Positions 9,390 through 18,331 of a stretch of DNA of 64,000 nucleotides are shown here, piece by piece. Under the pieces are notes generated by a model. That model was not told the origin of the DNA, made no database searches, and saw only the letters and a program-made list of their open reading frames with translations. This DNA comes from Algoriphagus ornithinivorans. GTDB lineage: Bacteria > Bacteroidota > Bacteroidia > Cytophagales > Cyclobacteriaceae. The stretch lies in assembly GCF_900115305.1 (NCBI RefSeq), contig NZ_FOVW01000011.1, positions 1 to 64,000 of the forward strand, given 5' to 3'. The position numbers and the translations under genes were made by a program. The stretch's first letter is position 1; every line of letters starts with the position of its first letter.

Positions 9390-10733
9390 TTAAACTACCG
9401 GCAACTTCCAGCCATTATGATAATTGGCTTTGATCAATTGATTTGCCTCCGCATCGGTGAATAGATTTTTGGTAGAATCCCAATATACTTTTTTACCTGT
9501 TTTGTAAGCGATATTCCCCATCTGGGCATTGATTGCTGCTACCGAACCTGTTTGAATAGCGCATTTCAATTGGGTGGGGTCATTGGCCATGACAGATTCC
9601 ACATAGTTGACCGCATGTAGATCCAATGCACTTGGGCCTGAAGGTCTGGTATGAGGAACTTCCTCCACTTTAGGTACTCTTTGCCCGTCAATATTCTCTG
9701 TTTCAGGAATCACTTTCCAGCCTCCTCTATTCACCACCAAGGTCGCATTATTTCCTATAAAGGCGATTCCTTCTGTAGTTCCATAATTTCCTCCATCAAT
9801 TCCTGTAGCATGCTCCCATAGCATATTAAATCCATCATACTCATACACCGTCTGCAAAGTATCTGGAGTTTCAGAAGCATCATCAGGATAGGCAAATTTT
9901 CCACCTGAAGCCATCACAGATTTTGGAGCACTTACTCCCATAGCATAAAGAGCAATATCAATTTCGTGTACACCCCAATCTGTCATCAATCCTCCTGCGT
10001 AATCCCAGAACCAACGGAAATTAAAATGAAATCGATTTGGATTAAAAGGCCGCTTGGGAGCAGGACCTAACCACATATCATAATCAACACCGGTAGGCGC
10101 AGGACCGTTGGGAAGTACGGGCACAGGTTTCATCCATCCTTGATAAGCCCAGCATTTCACCAATCGGATTTGACCCAACTTACCTGATTTGACATACTGA
10201 ATAGCCTGATCGTATTGAGAGCCGGAACGCTGCCATTGCCCAACCTGCACCACTTTCCCATATCTTTCCTGAGCTTTCACCATCAACTGACACTCCTCAA
10301 TGGTATTCGCAATGGGCTTTTCTACATAAACATGCTTACCTGCAGAAACTGCATCAACCATATTCAGGCAGTGCCAATGGTCTGGAGTACCAATAATCAC
10401 CACATCTATATCCGGATCTTCCAGCATTTTCCGGTAATCCTTGTATTGTTTGGGTCTTGTACCACGTAATTTGAAAACATCTTCCGTTCTCTGATCCAAT
10501 ACTGCTTGGTCTACATCTGCCAAAGCCACACAGTTGACATTAGGGATTTTTAGATGGGCATTCATATTGGACCACCCCATCCCTTTGCATCCAATCACTC
10601 CATAATTGAGCTGATCTGAGGGTTTGATTTTTCGGATAAAAGTCCCAAAATCCGCCGCTGTTAAAATACTGGGCATACTTAAACCAGCTCCTAGGAGCAT
10701 AGTGTTCTGCAAAAATTTTCTTCTTGATGACAT
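9390..10733 (-). CDS. Tat-exported Gfo/Idh/MocA family oxidoreductase
   Basis: The 447-residue product begins MSSRRKFLQNTMLLGAGLS, a twin-arginine signal, so it should fold with its cofactor in the cytoplasm and act in the periplasm. A Rossmann fold follows (YGVIGCKGMGWSNMNAH, ALADVD) with the family motif EKPIANT near residue 138. The C-terminal Gfo/Idh/MocA domain has FRWFWDYAGGLMTDWGVHEIDIA. These enzymes oxidise or reduce sugars and sugar-like substrates with NAD(P). It lies downstream of a DUF1080 protein, a frequent pairing in Bacteroidota and now associated with 3-keto-sugar chemistry. Oxidation of a glycoside by this enzyme before cleavage is therefore an inference. Confidence 0.92.
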   Translation of the reverse strand: MSSRRKFLQNTMLLGAGLSMPSILTAADFGTFIRKIKPSDQLNYGVIGCKGMGWSNMNAHLKIPNVNCVALADVDQAVLDQRTEDVFKLRGTRPKQYKDYRKMLEDPDIDVVIIGTPDHWHCLNMVDAVSAGKHVYVEKPIANTIEECQLMVKAQERYGKVVQVGQWQRSGSQYDQAIQYVKSGKLGQIRLVKCWAYQGWMKPVPVLPNGPAPTGVDYDMWLGPAPKRPFNPNRFHFNFRWFWDYAGGLMTDWGVHEIDIALYAMGVSAPKSVMASGGKFAYPDDASETPDTLQTVYEYDGFNMLWEHATGIDGGNYGTTEGIAFIGNNATLVVNRGGWKVIPETENIDGQRVPKVEEVPHTRPSGPSALDLHAVNYVESVMANDPTQLKCAIQTGSVAAINAQMGNIAYKTGKKVYWDSTKNLFTDAEANQLIKANYHNGWKLPVV

Positions 10734-10925
10734 GATGTTTTAGGTTATTAAGGCTTAGAGTAAATTGAATTTTAGATTGACGATTTGTGAATTACGAAGC
10801 GGTGATTAGCATCAAACCTTTCCTTAATTTTTAGACTATTCTTCTTTCGAAAAAAAAGAATCAAGCCTAGAAAGACGCTGATTTCAATTTTTGGGGTTCG
10901 TAAATCGTCACTTGTAATTCGTATA

Positions 10926-11693
10926 TCATAAAGGTCTAACCCAGATATTTCTAAATCTTACTGGATTTCCATGGTCTTGCAACTTGATCGGCAATGTCTC
11001 TGGATGTGCCTTATAATTTGGGATACCAATGTATTCTGTTGGTCCCCTTAAAATCACATTGTTTTGTACGACTACACCATTGATCAAAACCGTCACGGTC
11101 GCTGGTGAAGTCAACATTCCATTCTGATCAAATCTTGGTGCTTTGAATATGATATCATAGTAATTCCATTCCCCGGGAGCTCTTAATGGGTTCACCAAGG
11201 GAGGATATTGCTTGTAAATACTTCCAGCTTGTCCATTAGTATAAGTTTTGCTCTCATAGCTATCCAAAATCTGTACTTCATACATTCCCATCAGGAAAAA
11301 ACCAGAGTTACCTCTACCCTGTCCCTCTCCTACAATCTCTGTAGGTGCTGACCATTCTACATGGTATTGAGCGTCTCCGAATGGAAGCTTGGACTGGATA
11401 TCACCTTTTCCTTTCACCACAACCAATTCGCCATTCTCTATTTTCCATTCAGCTGAACTTGAACCGTCTTTCGCTGAGACAAAATTATTAAGGCTTGTTC
11501 CATCAAATAAGACTATGGCATCAGAGGGAGGAAGATTATTCTGGCTTCCGGGACTGATTTTAGGTGGAACAGGAGTATAAAACTCAGTAGCCTGTGGAGG
11601 TAATTGGGGAGGAGTTGGATTTTGAGCAAAAGTGGCGACACTAAATCCACACAAAAACATGCAGACAAAAAGAAGTTTCAAAGAAGTCTTCAT
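10926..11693 (-). CDS. Exported DUF1080 (3-keto-disaccharide hydrolase domain) protein
   Basis: The 255-residue protein has a signal peptide (SLKLLFVCMFLCGFSVATFAQ) followed by a proline-rich linker (about 25-50). A single DUF1080 beta-sandwich fills the rest: AIVLFDGTSLNNFV, WKIENGELVV, FGDAQYHVEWSAP, GRGNSGFFLMGMYEVQILDS and APGEWNYYDIIFKAP. Members of this family have been described as hydrolases of 3-keto-glycosides. It is transcribed in the same direction as the Gfo/Idh/MocA gene 192 bases downstream, which could supply the 3-keto substrate. The intervening gap carries short fragments of a dispersed repeat, so co-transcription is likely but not certain. Confidence 0.88.
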   Translation of the reverse strand: MKTSLKLLFVCMFLCGFSVATFAQNPTPPQLPPQATEFYTPVPPKISPGSQNNLPPSDAIVLFDGTSLNNFVSAKDGSSSAEWKIENGELVVVKGKGDIQSKLPFGDAQYHVEWSAPTEIVGEGQGRGNSGFFLMGMYEVQILDSYESKTYTNGQAGSIYKQYPPLVNPLRAPGEWNYYDIIFKAPRFDQNGMLTSPATVTVLINGVVVQNNVILRGPTEYIGIPNYKAHPETLPIKLQDHGNPVRFRNIWVRPL

Positions 11694-11779
11694 ACAATAG
11701 ATTATTTAGGGTAAAATTTTTAAGTCCATTAAATTAAGCCCAAATGAACGCAATCAAAAAACCATTGATGGATTTTTCA

Positions 11780-11809
11780 TTGTCAGGCCAAATTCCTTTC
11801 CTAATTTTC
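11780..11809 (+). promoter_or_regulatory. Candidate Bacteroidota-type promoter of the M14 gene
   Basis: TTG at 11780-11782, a 19-base spacer, and TAATTTTC at 11802-11809 match the TTG / TAnnTTTG pattern with one mismatch. A transcript from here would start about 10 bases before the ATG at 11825, supporting that start over the ATG at 11744. Confidence 0.35.
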
Positions 11810-11824
11810 AGAAAATTACCAAAT

Positions 11825-14365
11825 ATGAAAAAACTACTAACCGCACTAATTTTCAGTTTATTCACCTTTTTACAAGCCTATGCGCAGGTAGATTACTTCT
11901 TTCCAGGCGAAAGTTTTGATCCTGCTATCCCTTCCCCGGAAGAATTTCTCGGCTACCCTATCGGTGATTGGCACACCCGTTACGATTTGATTGTCAAATA
12001 CTATGAAAAGTTGGATGCTGTAAGTGATTTGGCTCAACTCCAAACCATAGGCTATACCCATGAACATAGACCGAAAATCATTTTGACCATCGCTTCGGCT
12101 AGCAATATGGCCAATTTGGAGGCAATTCGTCAAAAGCAACTGCAATTGGCTGATCCATCCAAACCGAAACCTGATGTGAGCTCTATGCCATCCATCATTC
12201 ACCAAGGATATGGAGTCCACGGTAATGAGCCTTCGTCTGCAGAGGCCGCGATGCTTACTGCTTATTGGCTTTTAGCTTCCCAATCAGACCTGGCAAAAAA
12301 TCTCAGAGCAAATGCGGTGGTTCATTTCGATCCAACTGTGAACCCAGATGGTAGAGACAGGCATAGCTTATGGGCTAATTCCAATAAAGGCTTCCCTCCT
12401 GTTGCAGATCCTATGGATAGAGAGCATAATGAAGCTTGGCCTGGAGGAAGAACCAATCATTACTGGTTTGACCTAAATAGAGACTGGTTGCCTTTAGCCC
12501 ATCCCGAATCCCAGGTAAAAATTGCCTGGTATCATCAGTGGTATCCTAATGTCACCACAGATTTTCATGAGATGGGCACCAATAGCACCTACTTTTTTGA
12601 GCCTACCAAACCTTATGGATCAGAAAATCCGGTAGTTCCAAGAAAAAACTACGATGATATCAATCCGAGATTTGCTAAATACTTTGCCAAGTACATGGAT
12701 GAAATCGGAAGTCTCTATTGGACTAAAGAGGTATTTGACAATAGTTACCCAGGTTATGGATCCACCTACCCAGATATTCACGGGGGATTAGGTTTGGTCT
12801 TTGAAACAGCCAGTAGCAGAGGACATTTGCAAGCCAGCCAGCGGGGTGATATCAGCTTTGCTTTTACGATTAGAAATCATGTGGTGAACTCGCTAGCTAC
12901 CATGGAAGCAGCTTTGGACAACAGAGAATACATGCATAATTACCTGCGTGAATTTTTCGAGTCAGCAGTATCTGAAGGGTCCAAAGATCCGGCAAAAAAC
13001 TATGTATTCGGAGATCCTTATGATGCTAGCAGAAATCAGTTGTTCATTCAATTCCTCAGAGATCATCAAATCAAGGTTTATGAAAACAGCAGTGATTTAA
13101 CGGTTGGAGGCCAGAGCTTCAAAAAAGGCAAATCTTGGGTGGTTCCTACCGCCCAACCTCAATACAGAATGGTGAGAACCATGTTTGAATATGTAAAGGA
13201 ATTTGCGGATTCAGTCTTTTATGATGCTTCTGCTTGGACTATGGCAGCTTCATATGGTGTTCCTTTTGCCTCCGCCCCTGGTGCAAAGCCTGGAACAGAA
13301 GTACTGAACTCTTCAATGCCTACTTATGAGTTTCCTGAAGGAAATGCTTATGCTTACCTCATTGATTGGTCTGATTACTTTGCTCCTAAAATGTTGCATG
13401 ATTTGCAGCAGGCTGGAATACATGTAGAGCTAATCAACCGAGACTTTAGCTCTCAAACTCAGGATGGAAGAGTAGATTTCGCCAGAGGTACTTTGATGAT
13501 CCCTATGGGCTTTCAGAAACTGAAAAAAGAGGATGTTCAAAAGCACCTGAAAGAACTCGCTGCAAAAAATTCCCAAAAAGTCTATAAAGTAACTACCGGA
13601 CTAAATGTGTCAGGTATTGATTTAGGCTCCAATCTGGTTGGAGCAGTTCAAGAGCCAAAGGTCATTATGATTGTTGGACCTGGTATTTCATCTTACGAGG
13701 CAGGAGAGATTTGGCATTTGATGGATACCAAAGTAGGGATGCCTATTACCAAGGTAAATTCGGATATGTTTAATAGAGTTAATCTTTTCGACTACAATAC
13801 GCTGATTATGCCTTCTGGATCCTACAGTTCCTTATCTGAATCCTCAGTAAGTCATATCAAAGATTGGGTAAATAGAGGTGGAACTATCATTTCCATGAAA
13901 AGCGCGAGTCTTTGGTTAAACCAGAAAGAAATTACCAAAGAGGCTCCTGTAGAATTAGAAAGAAAACCTGAGCCTAAGGAGCTTCCGTTTGAGACTAGGA
14001 GAGATTTTGAAGGCGCTAAAGAAGTGGGAGGAAGTATTTATATGGCAAGACTGGACCTATCTCATCCTATTGCTTATGGATATAGAAGAGAAACCATACC
14101 GGTTTATAGAAATACTAATCTTTTTATCCAACCTAGTAAGGATAAATATCTGACTCCAATCAGGTATACTGCAAATCCTTATTTGGGAGGATATATTTCC
14201 AAGGATAATTTAGAAAAGCTTAAGCAAAGCGCGAGTGTGCTGATCTCGCCTACTGGCGGAGGTAGAGTCATTCATTTCTTCGATAGCCCAAATTTCAGAG
14301 GAGCTTGGTATGGCACCAATAAATTATTTCTGAATGCCATTTTCTTCGGAAACCAAATGGATTAA
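11825..14365 (+). CDS. Exported M14-family zinc carboxypeptidase
   Basis: I start this gene at 11825, where MKKLLTALIFSLFTFLQAYAQ is a complete signal peptide. The frame extends 27 codons further up to 11744, but that extension would bury the signal. The 846-residue protein carries the M14 zinc ligands His132 and Glu135 in HGNEPSSAE and His248 in TDFHEMG, plus the substrate-binding DPTVNPDGRDRH and the catalytic Glu327 in GLVFETASS. After residue about 380 comes a long C-terminal region; part of it (PKVIMIVGPGISSYEAGEIWHLMD) looks like a class I glutamine-amidotransferase-like fold, common in this M14 subgroup. It probably trims peptides in the periplasm. It ends at a bidirectional terminator shared with sixA. 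Confidence 0.9.
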   Translation: MKKLLTALIFSLFTFLQAYAQVDYFFPGESFDPAIPSPEEFLGYPIGDWHTRYDLIVKYYEKLDAVSDLAQLQTIGYTHEHRPKIILTIASASNMANLEAIRQKQLQLADPSKPKPDVSSMPSIIHQGYGVHGNEPSSAEAAMLTAYWLLASQSDLAKNLRANAVVHFDPTVNPDGRDRHSLWANSNKGFPPVADPMDREHNEAWPGGRTNHYWFDLNRDWLPLAHPESQVKIAWYHQWYPNVTTDFHEMGTNSTYFFEPTKPYGSENPVVPRKNYDDINPRFAKYFAKYMDEIGSLYWTKEVFDNSYPGYGSTYPDIHGGLGLVFETASSRGHLQASQRGDISFAFTIRNHVVNSLATMEAALDNREYMHNYLREFFESAVSEGSKDPAKNYVFGDPYDASRNQLFIQFLRDHQIKVYENSSDLTVGGQSFKKGKSWVVPTAQPQYRMVRTMFEYVKEFADSVFYDASAWTMAASYGVPFASAPGAKPGTEVLNSSMPTYEFPEGNAYAYLIDWSDYFAPKMLHDLQQAGIHVELINRDFSSQTQDGRVDFARGTLMIPMGFQKLKKEDVQKHLKELAAKNSQKVYKVTTGLNVSGIDLGSNLVGAVQEPKVIMIVGPGISSYEAGEIWHLMDTKVGMPITKVNSDMFNRVNLFDYNTLIMPSGSYSSLSESSVSHIKDWVNRGGTIISMKSASLWLNQKEITKEAPVELERKPEPKELPFETRRDFEGAKEVGGSIYMARLDLSHPIAYGYRRETIPVYRNTNLFIQPSKDKYLTPIRYTANPYLGGYISKDNLEKLKQSASVLISPTGGGRVIHFFDSPNFRGAWYGTNKLFLNAIFFGNQMD

Positions 14366-14465
14366 AGAAAAGCTGGAAGACCGATAATCGAAGTTGCTTT
14401 TTCGCAAACTTTGAACTTCCTATAAGCCGTTAAATATCCTTATTGGTGGAAAATAATCCCTTTTT

Positions 14466-14500
14466 AAAAGTCGCAGAATATATCATCTGCGACTTTTTTT
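14466..14500. terminator. Bidirectional terminator between M14 gene and SixA-like gene
   Basis: A 12-bp perfect stem AAAAGTCGCAGA / TCTGCGACTTTT with an 8-base loop has T runs on both strands just outside. It sits between two convergent stop codons. Confidence 0.92.
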
Positions 14501-14966
14501 AATTTATTATTTCCTTCAAGTCGCCACTTCCCGAAATGATTAATTTCCAAGACTCAACATCAAACTCCAAAATAGCCAAGTTGCCGGGCGATAGATTAAT
14601 ATATTCTGAGTCTGACAAGGAGGATAGCAAAAGGCTTATCACTGGATTATGGCCTACAATCAAACAGCTTGATACCTCATCGGGAGTAGAATCTATCATT
14701 TGCATCATGGTAGAGAGATCACCACTATAAATATTGAGTTGAAGCTCAGAATTTTTGATTAATACGTATTTCCCTAACCATTCGGCAGTCTCTCTTGTAC
14801 GTTGTGCCGGACTACAATACATCAAATCGATCTCATCGATGCTTTCTTGGAGTATGGCTCCAACTTTTTTTATGGCAGTTATTCCTCTGGGTGTAAGTGG
14901 CCTTTGGAAATCACTTCCTTCTACAAAACCTGCCTCTCCATGTCGGAGAAGAAATAACTTCTTCAT
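14499..14966 (-). CDS. sixA: SixA-like phosphohistidine phosphatase
   Basis: The 155-residue protein begins MKKLFLLRHGEAG, the RHG signature of the histidine phosphatase superfamily with the nucleophile His9. Further family marks are the QRPLTPRGITAIKKVG segment, the phosphate-binding Arg in CSPAQRTRETAEWLG, and the second catalytic His in LIVGHNPVISLL. The length fits the single-domain SixA group, which removes phosphate from histidine phosphotransfer domains, rather than the larger phosphoglycerate mutases. The target phosphoprotein cannot be read here, and general small-molecule phosphatase activity is possible. It is divergent from topA. Confidence 0.85.
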   Translation of the reverse strand: MKKLFLLRHGEAGFVEGSDFQRPLTPRGITAIKKVGAILQESIDEIDLMYCSPAQRTRETAEWLGKYVLIKNSELQLNIYSGDLSTMMQMIDSTPDEVSSCLIVGHNPVISLLLSSLSDSEYINLSPGNLAILEFDVESWKLIISGSGDLKEIIN

Positions 14967-15121
14967 AGTTGATTTTTGCTTACTCTATAATTTAGCGAAT
15001 AATTGGCAACCTATTCATACAAAGTAACGCTTTATAAAGGAGTAATATTTGCACGTGAAAACAATGCCGTCTATTTTTAGCTTTTCAAAACAAGCCTTCG
15101 GGTAAATGAAAACTGCTTTTT

Positions 15122-17443
15122 ATGTCTAAAAACCTTGTAATCGTCGAATCACCTGCCAAAGCAAAAACCATTGAAGGTTACCTGGGCAAGGATTTCAAAG
15201 TGGCCTCTAGCTATGGCCACGTTAGAGATTTACCGAAAGGTGATAAAGCGATTGATATCAATAACCGATTTAAACCGACCTATGAGGTCACCCCTGATAA
15301 AAAAGAGGTAATCAAAAACCTCAAAAACCTAGTAAAGGATTCTGAGACTGTTTACCTAGCAAGTGATGATGACCGGGAAGGAGAAGCTATTTCTTGGCAT
15401 TTGAAGGAAGTCCTGAACCTTAAGGATGAAAACACCAAGAGGATTGTATTTCGTGAAATCACCAAAAATGCAATCACCAAAGCCATTCAAAATCCAAGAG
15501 GTATTGACTATGATTTAGTCAATGCGCAACAGGCAAGAAGGATTTTGGACAGATTAGTCGGATTTGAACTCTCTCCTATTCTTTGGAAAAAAATCAAAAC
15601 CGGACTTTCAGCTGGAAGAGTTCAATCAGTAGCTGTAAGACTAATTGTTGAGAGAGAACGAGAAATCGAAGCTCACAAAGCAAAGTCTTCATTCCGTATT
15701 ACTGCTCAATTTGAAGTAGAGGGAAAATCTTTTCAAGCCGAGCTTCCGAGAAAGTTCCCAACTAAAGAAGAGGCAGAAGAGTTTTTGAAAGCTTGTCTTG
15801 ATGCTGAGTTCAGCATTGTAAACCTAGAGAAGAAGCCAGCTAAAAAATCCCCCGCTCCGCCATTTACTACTTCTACCCTTCAGCAGGAAGCCAGTAGAAA
15901 ACTGTACTTCTCTGTAGCCCAAACCATGTCTGTGGCTCAAAAGCTATATGAAGCTGGTAAGATTACCTATATGCGTACTGACAGCGTCAACCTTTCTGAA
16001 GATGCAATGCAGTCAGCAAAAAGTGCCATTGAAGATTCTTACGGAAAGCCTTATCATCATTCCAGAAAGTATACTTCAAAATCTGAAGGCGCACAAGAAG
16101 CTCACGAAGCTATCCGACCAACGGATTTTTCCAAATCAAGTGTTTCTGGTGATAGAAATGAGCAGAGGTTGTACGAACTGATCTGGAAAAGAGCAATTGC
16201 TTCTCAGATGTCTGATGCTGAATTGGAAAAAACCACAGTCAATATTGGTATTTCCAACTCTGAATTGACTTTGACAGCCAATGGAGAGATCATCAAATTT
16301 GATGGATTCCTTAAAGTTTATCTGGAAAGTACCGATGAGGAGCCAGAAGAAGAGGAAAGCACCAACAAATCACTTTTGCCTCCACTGAAAGTAGGACAGA
16401 AACTGGATCTTCTGGAAATGAAAGGAAGAGAAAGCTTTACTCGCTCTGCCCCTAGATATACTGAAGCATCCTTAGTGAAAAAACTGGAGGAGTTGGGAAT
16501 AGGACGACCATCCACCTATGCTCCTACGATTTCAACTATCCAAAAAAGGGATTATGTCATCAAAGAATCCAGGGATGGAACCCCAAGGGAATATCAGGAA
16601 ATGAAAATTTCCAAAGGGAAATTCAAGGAGGAAACTAAGACTGAAATCACGGGAGCTGAAAAGCAAAAGCTTTTCCCTACCAATATTGCAATGGTGGTGA
16701 ATGACTTTTTGGTGGAACATTTCCCAAATGTGATTGACTTCAATTTCACCGCCAAGGTGGAAAAAGAATTTGACGACATTGCTGCGGGAGGCCAAGATTG
16801 GCAGGATATGATCGACTCTTTCTATGGCAAATTCCATCATCGAGTTGAAGAGACTGAGCAAGTTTCAAGGCAAGATGTCAATTCTAGTAGGTTCATAGGA
16901 AATCACCCTGAATCTGGAAAACCCATGACAGCTCGTTTGGGTAGATTTGGTCCTTTGGTTCAGATTGGAGACAATGAAGACGAAGAGAAGCAGTTTGCCA
17001 GTTTGAAAAAAGGGCAATTCATTGAAAACATCAGTTTAGACGATGCTTTAGAACTCTTCAAACTACCAAGAGATGTTGGCATGTTTGAAGATAAAAAAAT
17101 CGTGGCTGCCATAGGAAGATTTGGTCCTTATGTAAGACATGATGGTTCTTTTGTTTCATTGAAAAAAGAGCAGGATCCACTCAGTATCACAGAGGAGGAA
17201 GCAATTCAATTGATCAAGGATAAGCGTGAAGCAGATGCCAAAAAGCATATCAAGTCCTTCGATGAAAATCCTGAAATCCAGATCTTAAACGGAAGATGGG
17301 GTCCTTACATCAAGTTTGGTAAGAACAACTTCAAAATCCCTAAAGACAAAGAGGCGGAAGAGCTCACCTATGCTGAAACCATAGAAATCATAGAAAATCA
17401 GCCTGATACAAAGAAAAAAGGGCGTTTTTCGAAAAAGAAGTAA
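15122..17443 (+). CDS. topA: DNA topoisomerase I
   Basis: The 773-residue protein is a type IA topoisomerase that relaxes negative supercoils through a 5'-phosphotyrosine link. The Toprim domain opens the protein (VIVESPAKAKTIEGYLG) and contains SDDDREGEAISWHL. Tyr283 in ITYMRTDSVNLS is the catalytic tyrosine. HEAIRPTDF and GIGRPSTYAPTI are further core motifs. The C-terminus has three short repeats (LGRFGPLVQIG, IGRFGPYVRHDG, NGRWGPYIKFG) in place of cysteine zinc ribbons, as is usual in Bacteroidota. The basic tail ends KKKGRFSKKK. A terminator follows directly, so the sirtuin gene downstream needs its own promoter. Confidence 0.97.
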   Translation: MSKNLVIVESPAKAKTIEGYLGKDFKVASSYGHVRDLPKGDKAIDINNRFKPTYEVTPDKKEVIKNLKNLVKDSETVYLASDDDREGEAISWHLKEVLNLKDENTKRIVFREITKNAITKAIQNPRGIDYDLVNAQQARRILDRLVGFELSPILWKKIKTGLSAGRVQSVAVRLIVEREREIEAHKAKSSFRITAQFEVEGKSFQAELPRKFPTKEEAEEFLKACLDAEFSIVNLEKKPAKKSPAPPFTTSTLQQEASRKLYFSVAQTMSVAQKLYEAGKITYMRTDSVNLSEDAMQSAKSAIEDSYGKPYHHSRKYTSKSEGAQEAHEAIRPTDFSKSSVSGDRNEQRLYELIWKRAIASQMSDAELEKTTVNIGISNSELTLTANGEIIKFDGFLKVYLESTDEEPEEEESTNKSLLPPLKVGQKLDLLEMKGRESFTRSAPRYTEASLVKKLEELGIGRPSTYAPTISTIQKRDYVIKESRDGTPREYQEMKISKGKFKEETKTEITGAEKQKLFPTNIAMVVNDFLVEHFPNVIDFNFTAKVEKEFDDIAAGGQDWQDMIDSFYGKFHHRVEETEQVSRQDVNSSRFIGNHPESGKPMTARLGRFGPLVQIGDNEDEEKQFASLKKGQFIENISLDDALELFKLPRDVGMFEDKKIVAAIGRFGPYVRHDGSFVSLKKEQDPLSITEEEAIQLIKDKREADAKKHIKSFDENPEIQILNGRWGPYIKFGKNNFKIPKDKEAEELTYAETIEIIENQPDTKKKGRFSKKK

Positions 17444-17447
17444 ATTA

Positions 17448-17477
17448 AAAGCCGGCTTAAACCGGCTTTAATTTTTT
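17448..17477 (+). terminator. Intrinsic terminator of topA
   Basis: The stem AAAGCCGG / CCGGCTTT with a 6-base loop is followed by aattttttaac, beginning a few bases after the topA stop codon. Confidence 0.9.
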
Positions 17478-17528
17478 AACTTAAATGATACATTACAAAT
17501 CATTGAGTAATCAAACTCTTATTCTTTT

Positions 17529-18215
17529 ATGGAAAAATTGGTTGTATTATCTGGTGCCGGAGTCTCTGCAGAAAGCGGAATAAAAACCTTTCGAGACAGC
17601 GGAGGACTTTGGGAAGGACATGATGTGATGGAAGTGGCAAGTCCAGAGGGCTGGAGAAAAAACCAGGACCTAGTTCAAGATTTTTATAATCAAAGGAGAA
17701 AACAGATGCTGGAATGCCAGCCAAATCTAGCGCATCAAATATTGGTTGAGTTGGAGGATAATTTTGATGTGCAGATTATCACTCAGAATGTAGATGATCT
17801 ACATGAAAGGGCCGGTTCCAAAAATGTACTCCACTTGCACGGTGAATTGAGAAAAGCTCAAAGCTCCTTAGACCCCAACTTGGTATATGCTTTGGATCAC
17901 TGGGAAATCAAAAAAGGAGACAAATGCGAAAGAGGAAGTCAACTGCGCCCAAATGTAGTATGGTTTGGTGAACCTGTACCTAAAATGCTGGAGGCGATTG
18001 ATATAGCCCAAAAGGCCGATATTTTTCTAATTATAGGCACTTCTCTCCAAGTATATCCTGCAGCTAGTATTGTGGATTATACGCCTTCAAACATTCCCAT
18101 TTATTTGATTGATCCTAATTCTAGCTTTCACAGTCTACCGAAGAATCTTACCCATTTTCAAAAATCAGCTACAGAGGGAATGAAGATTCTCAAAGAGGTA
18201 TTGCTTTGGTCCTAA
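17529..18215 (+). CDS. cobB: NAD-dependent deacylase (class III sirtuin, CobB-like)
   Basis: The 228-residue protein shows sirtuin motifs in order: VVLSGAGVSAESGIKTFRD (NAD binding), TQNVDDLHERAG, the catalytic His104 in HLHGEL, VVWFGEPVP and IIGTSLQVYPAAS. Tyr53 and Arg56 in DFYNQRRKQ are the Y-x-x-R pair that marks desuccinylases and demalonylases of the SIRT5/CobB class. Only one cysteine (Cys133, in GDKCERGSQLRP) remains where the small domain normally carries four zinc-binding cysteines. It therefore probably lacks the structural zinc. Removal of short acyl groups from protein lysines is the expected activity. Confidence 0.9.
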   Translation: MEKLVVLSGAGVSAESGIKTFRDSGGLWEGHDVMEVASPEGWRKNQDLVQDFYNQRRKQMLECQPNLAHQILVELEDNFDVQIITQNVDDLHERAGSKNVLHLHGELRKAQSSLDPNLVYALDHWEIKKGDKCERGSQLRPNVVWFGEPVPKMLEAIDIAQKADIFLIIGTSLQVYPAASIVDYTPSNIPIYLIDPNSSFHSLPKNLTHFQKSATEGMKILKEVLLWS

Positions 18216-18331
18216 TATTCATCGTTAATCAATAGAAATCAAGGACAAGTTATATTATTCATTTTTCACTAGAGAAAATAAAATTTCATCGAATGGTCTA
18301 AAAACCATAAATTGAAATTTAAATTTTTCCT

